Shown here piece after piece: positions 63,692 to 64,000 of a stretch of 64,000 bases of DNA; position 1 is the stretch's first letter, and each line of letters begins with the position of its first letter. Source of the stretch: Neoarius graeffei (Eukaryota; Chordata; Actinopteri; Siluriformes; Ariidae); assembly GCF_027579695.1 (NCBI RefSeq), contig NC_083577.1:57256283-57320282 (forward strand), read 5' to 3'. The notes beneath the pieces were generated by a model, which saw nothing but the letters and a program-made list of their open reading frames with translations, did no database searches and had not been told where the DNA came from. The translations under genes and the position numbers were made by a program.

Positions 63692-64000
63692 TTCCCCCTC
63701 CCTAGTTGAATCTTGGCCAATTCCCACCCACCAGTTAGATCTCTCCTATCATACCGGCTTGGGAGGGTGAAGGCTAAAACGTTTTCTCCGAGACATGTGA
63801 CTCTAACGAACTACGTCTTTTCAAACTGCTGCACCACGTGGCAGTGTAACACACTGACGAAAGCGCCGTCTGCCGTCTTCCATATACATGAGCTCACAAA
63901 TATCCATGATTGGCCGTTGCAAGCATGTGTGGGCTGAATGAAATGTTGCAGCAGGCCACATTTGTACAAATGTATCGTAGAAAATGACGGTTAATCCCTT
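63691..64000. other. Window end, repeat-like, unassigned
   Basis: Text such as gaactacgtcttttcaaactg and cacgtggcagtg looks like a dispersed repeat, but no end or family was identified. Confidence 0.3.

Overview
This window is vertebrate nuclear DNA, most probably from a teleost fish. The evidence is spliced host exons, tRNA-derived V-SINE/Mermaid-type SINEs with an L2-like tail, many Tc1-like elements, a DIRS retrotransposon, and hAT, PIF/Harbinger-like and Kolobok-like elements. The repeat mix would suit an otophysan such as a catfish, but I cannot settle the species by eye.

Two host genes are recognisable, head to head. On the minus strand, four exons (15371-15429, 3042-3125, 1329-1402, 1147-1230) join in frame into the conserved core of EPSTI1 (epithelial-stromal interaction protein 1). 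On the plus strand, exon 1 (49208-49315) and exon 2 (57461-57512) encode the N-terminus and membrane segment of DNAJC15 (mitochondrial J protein MCJ). EPSTI1 and DNAJC15 are also divergent neighbours on human chromosome 13, so this is conserved synteny. A strong ISRE-like motif at 21951-21962 lies where an interferon-responsive EPSTI1 promoter could be. EPSTI1 exon 1, its last exons and DNAJC15 exons 3 onward were not found.

Almost everything else is transposable elements, often nested. 1-15.4 kb (EPSTI1 introns): SINEs, two Tc1-like elements, and a TIR element holding a THAP-domain exon that is split by a complete DIRS retrotransposon (8356-13705). The DIRS has open gag-like, RT/RNase H/methylase-like and tyrosine recombinase frames, terminal inverted repeats and a textbook internal complementary region. 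16.5-27.6 kb: three Tc1-like elements, a MITE, a Kolobok-like TTAA element and SINEs. 27.6-38.4 kb: one minus-strand LINE cut by a hAT element with perfect 8-bp target duplications (itself carrying a CACTG-ended element) and by three TIR repeats. 40.2-48.4 kb: a small MITE swollen by a LINE (interrupted by Tc1), a hAT within a hAT within which sits a SINE, and two SINEs at the same target. 49.3-64 kb (DNAJC15 intron 1 and beyond): a long-hairpin MITE, an R2/NeSL-type LINE tail with 77-bp flanking repeats, a second Kolobok-like element with two further insertions nested inside it, and hAT-like relics.

No prokaryotic feature, CRISPR array, rRNA or functional tRNA gene was seen. Most transposase frames are broken; the DIRS is the only element that looks potentially complete. 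Exon calls rest on open frame, splice dinucleotides, phase agreement and recalled family similarity, not on a database search.
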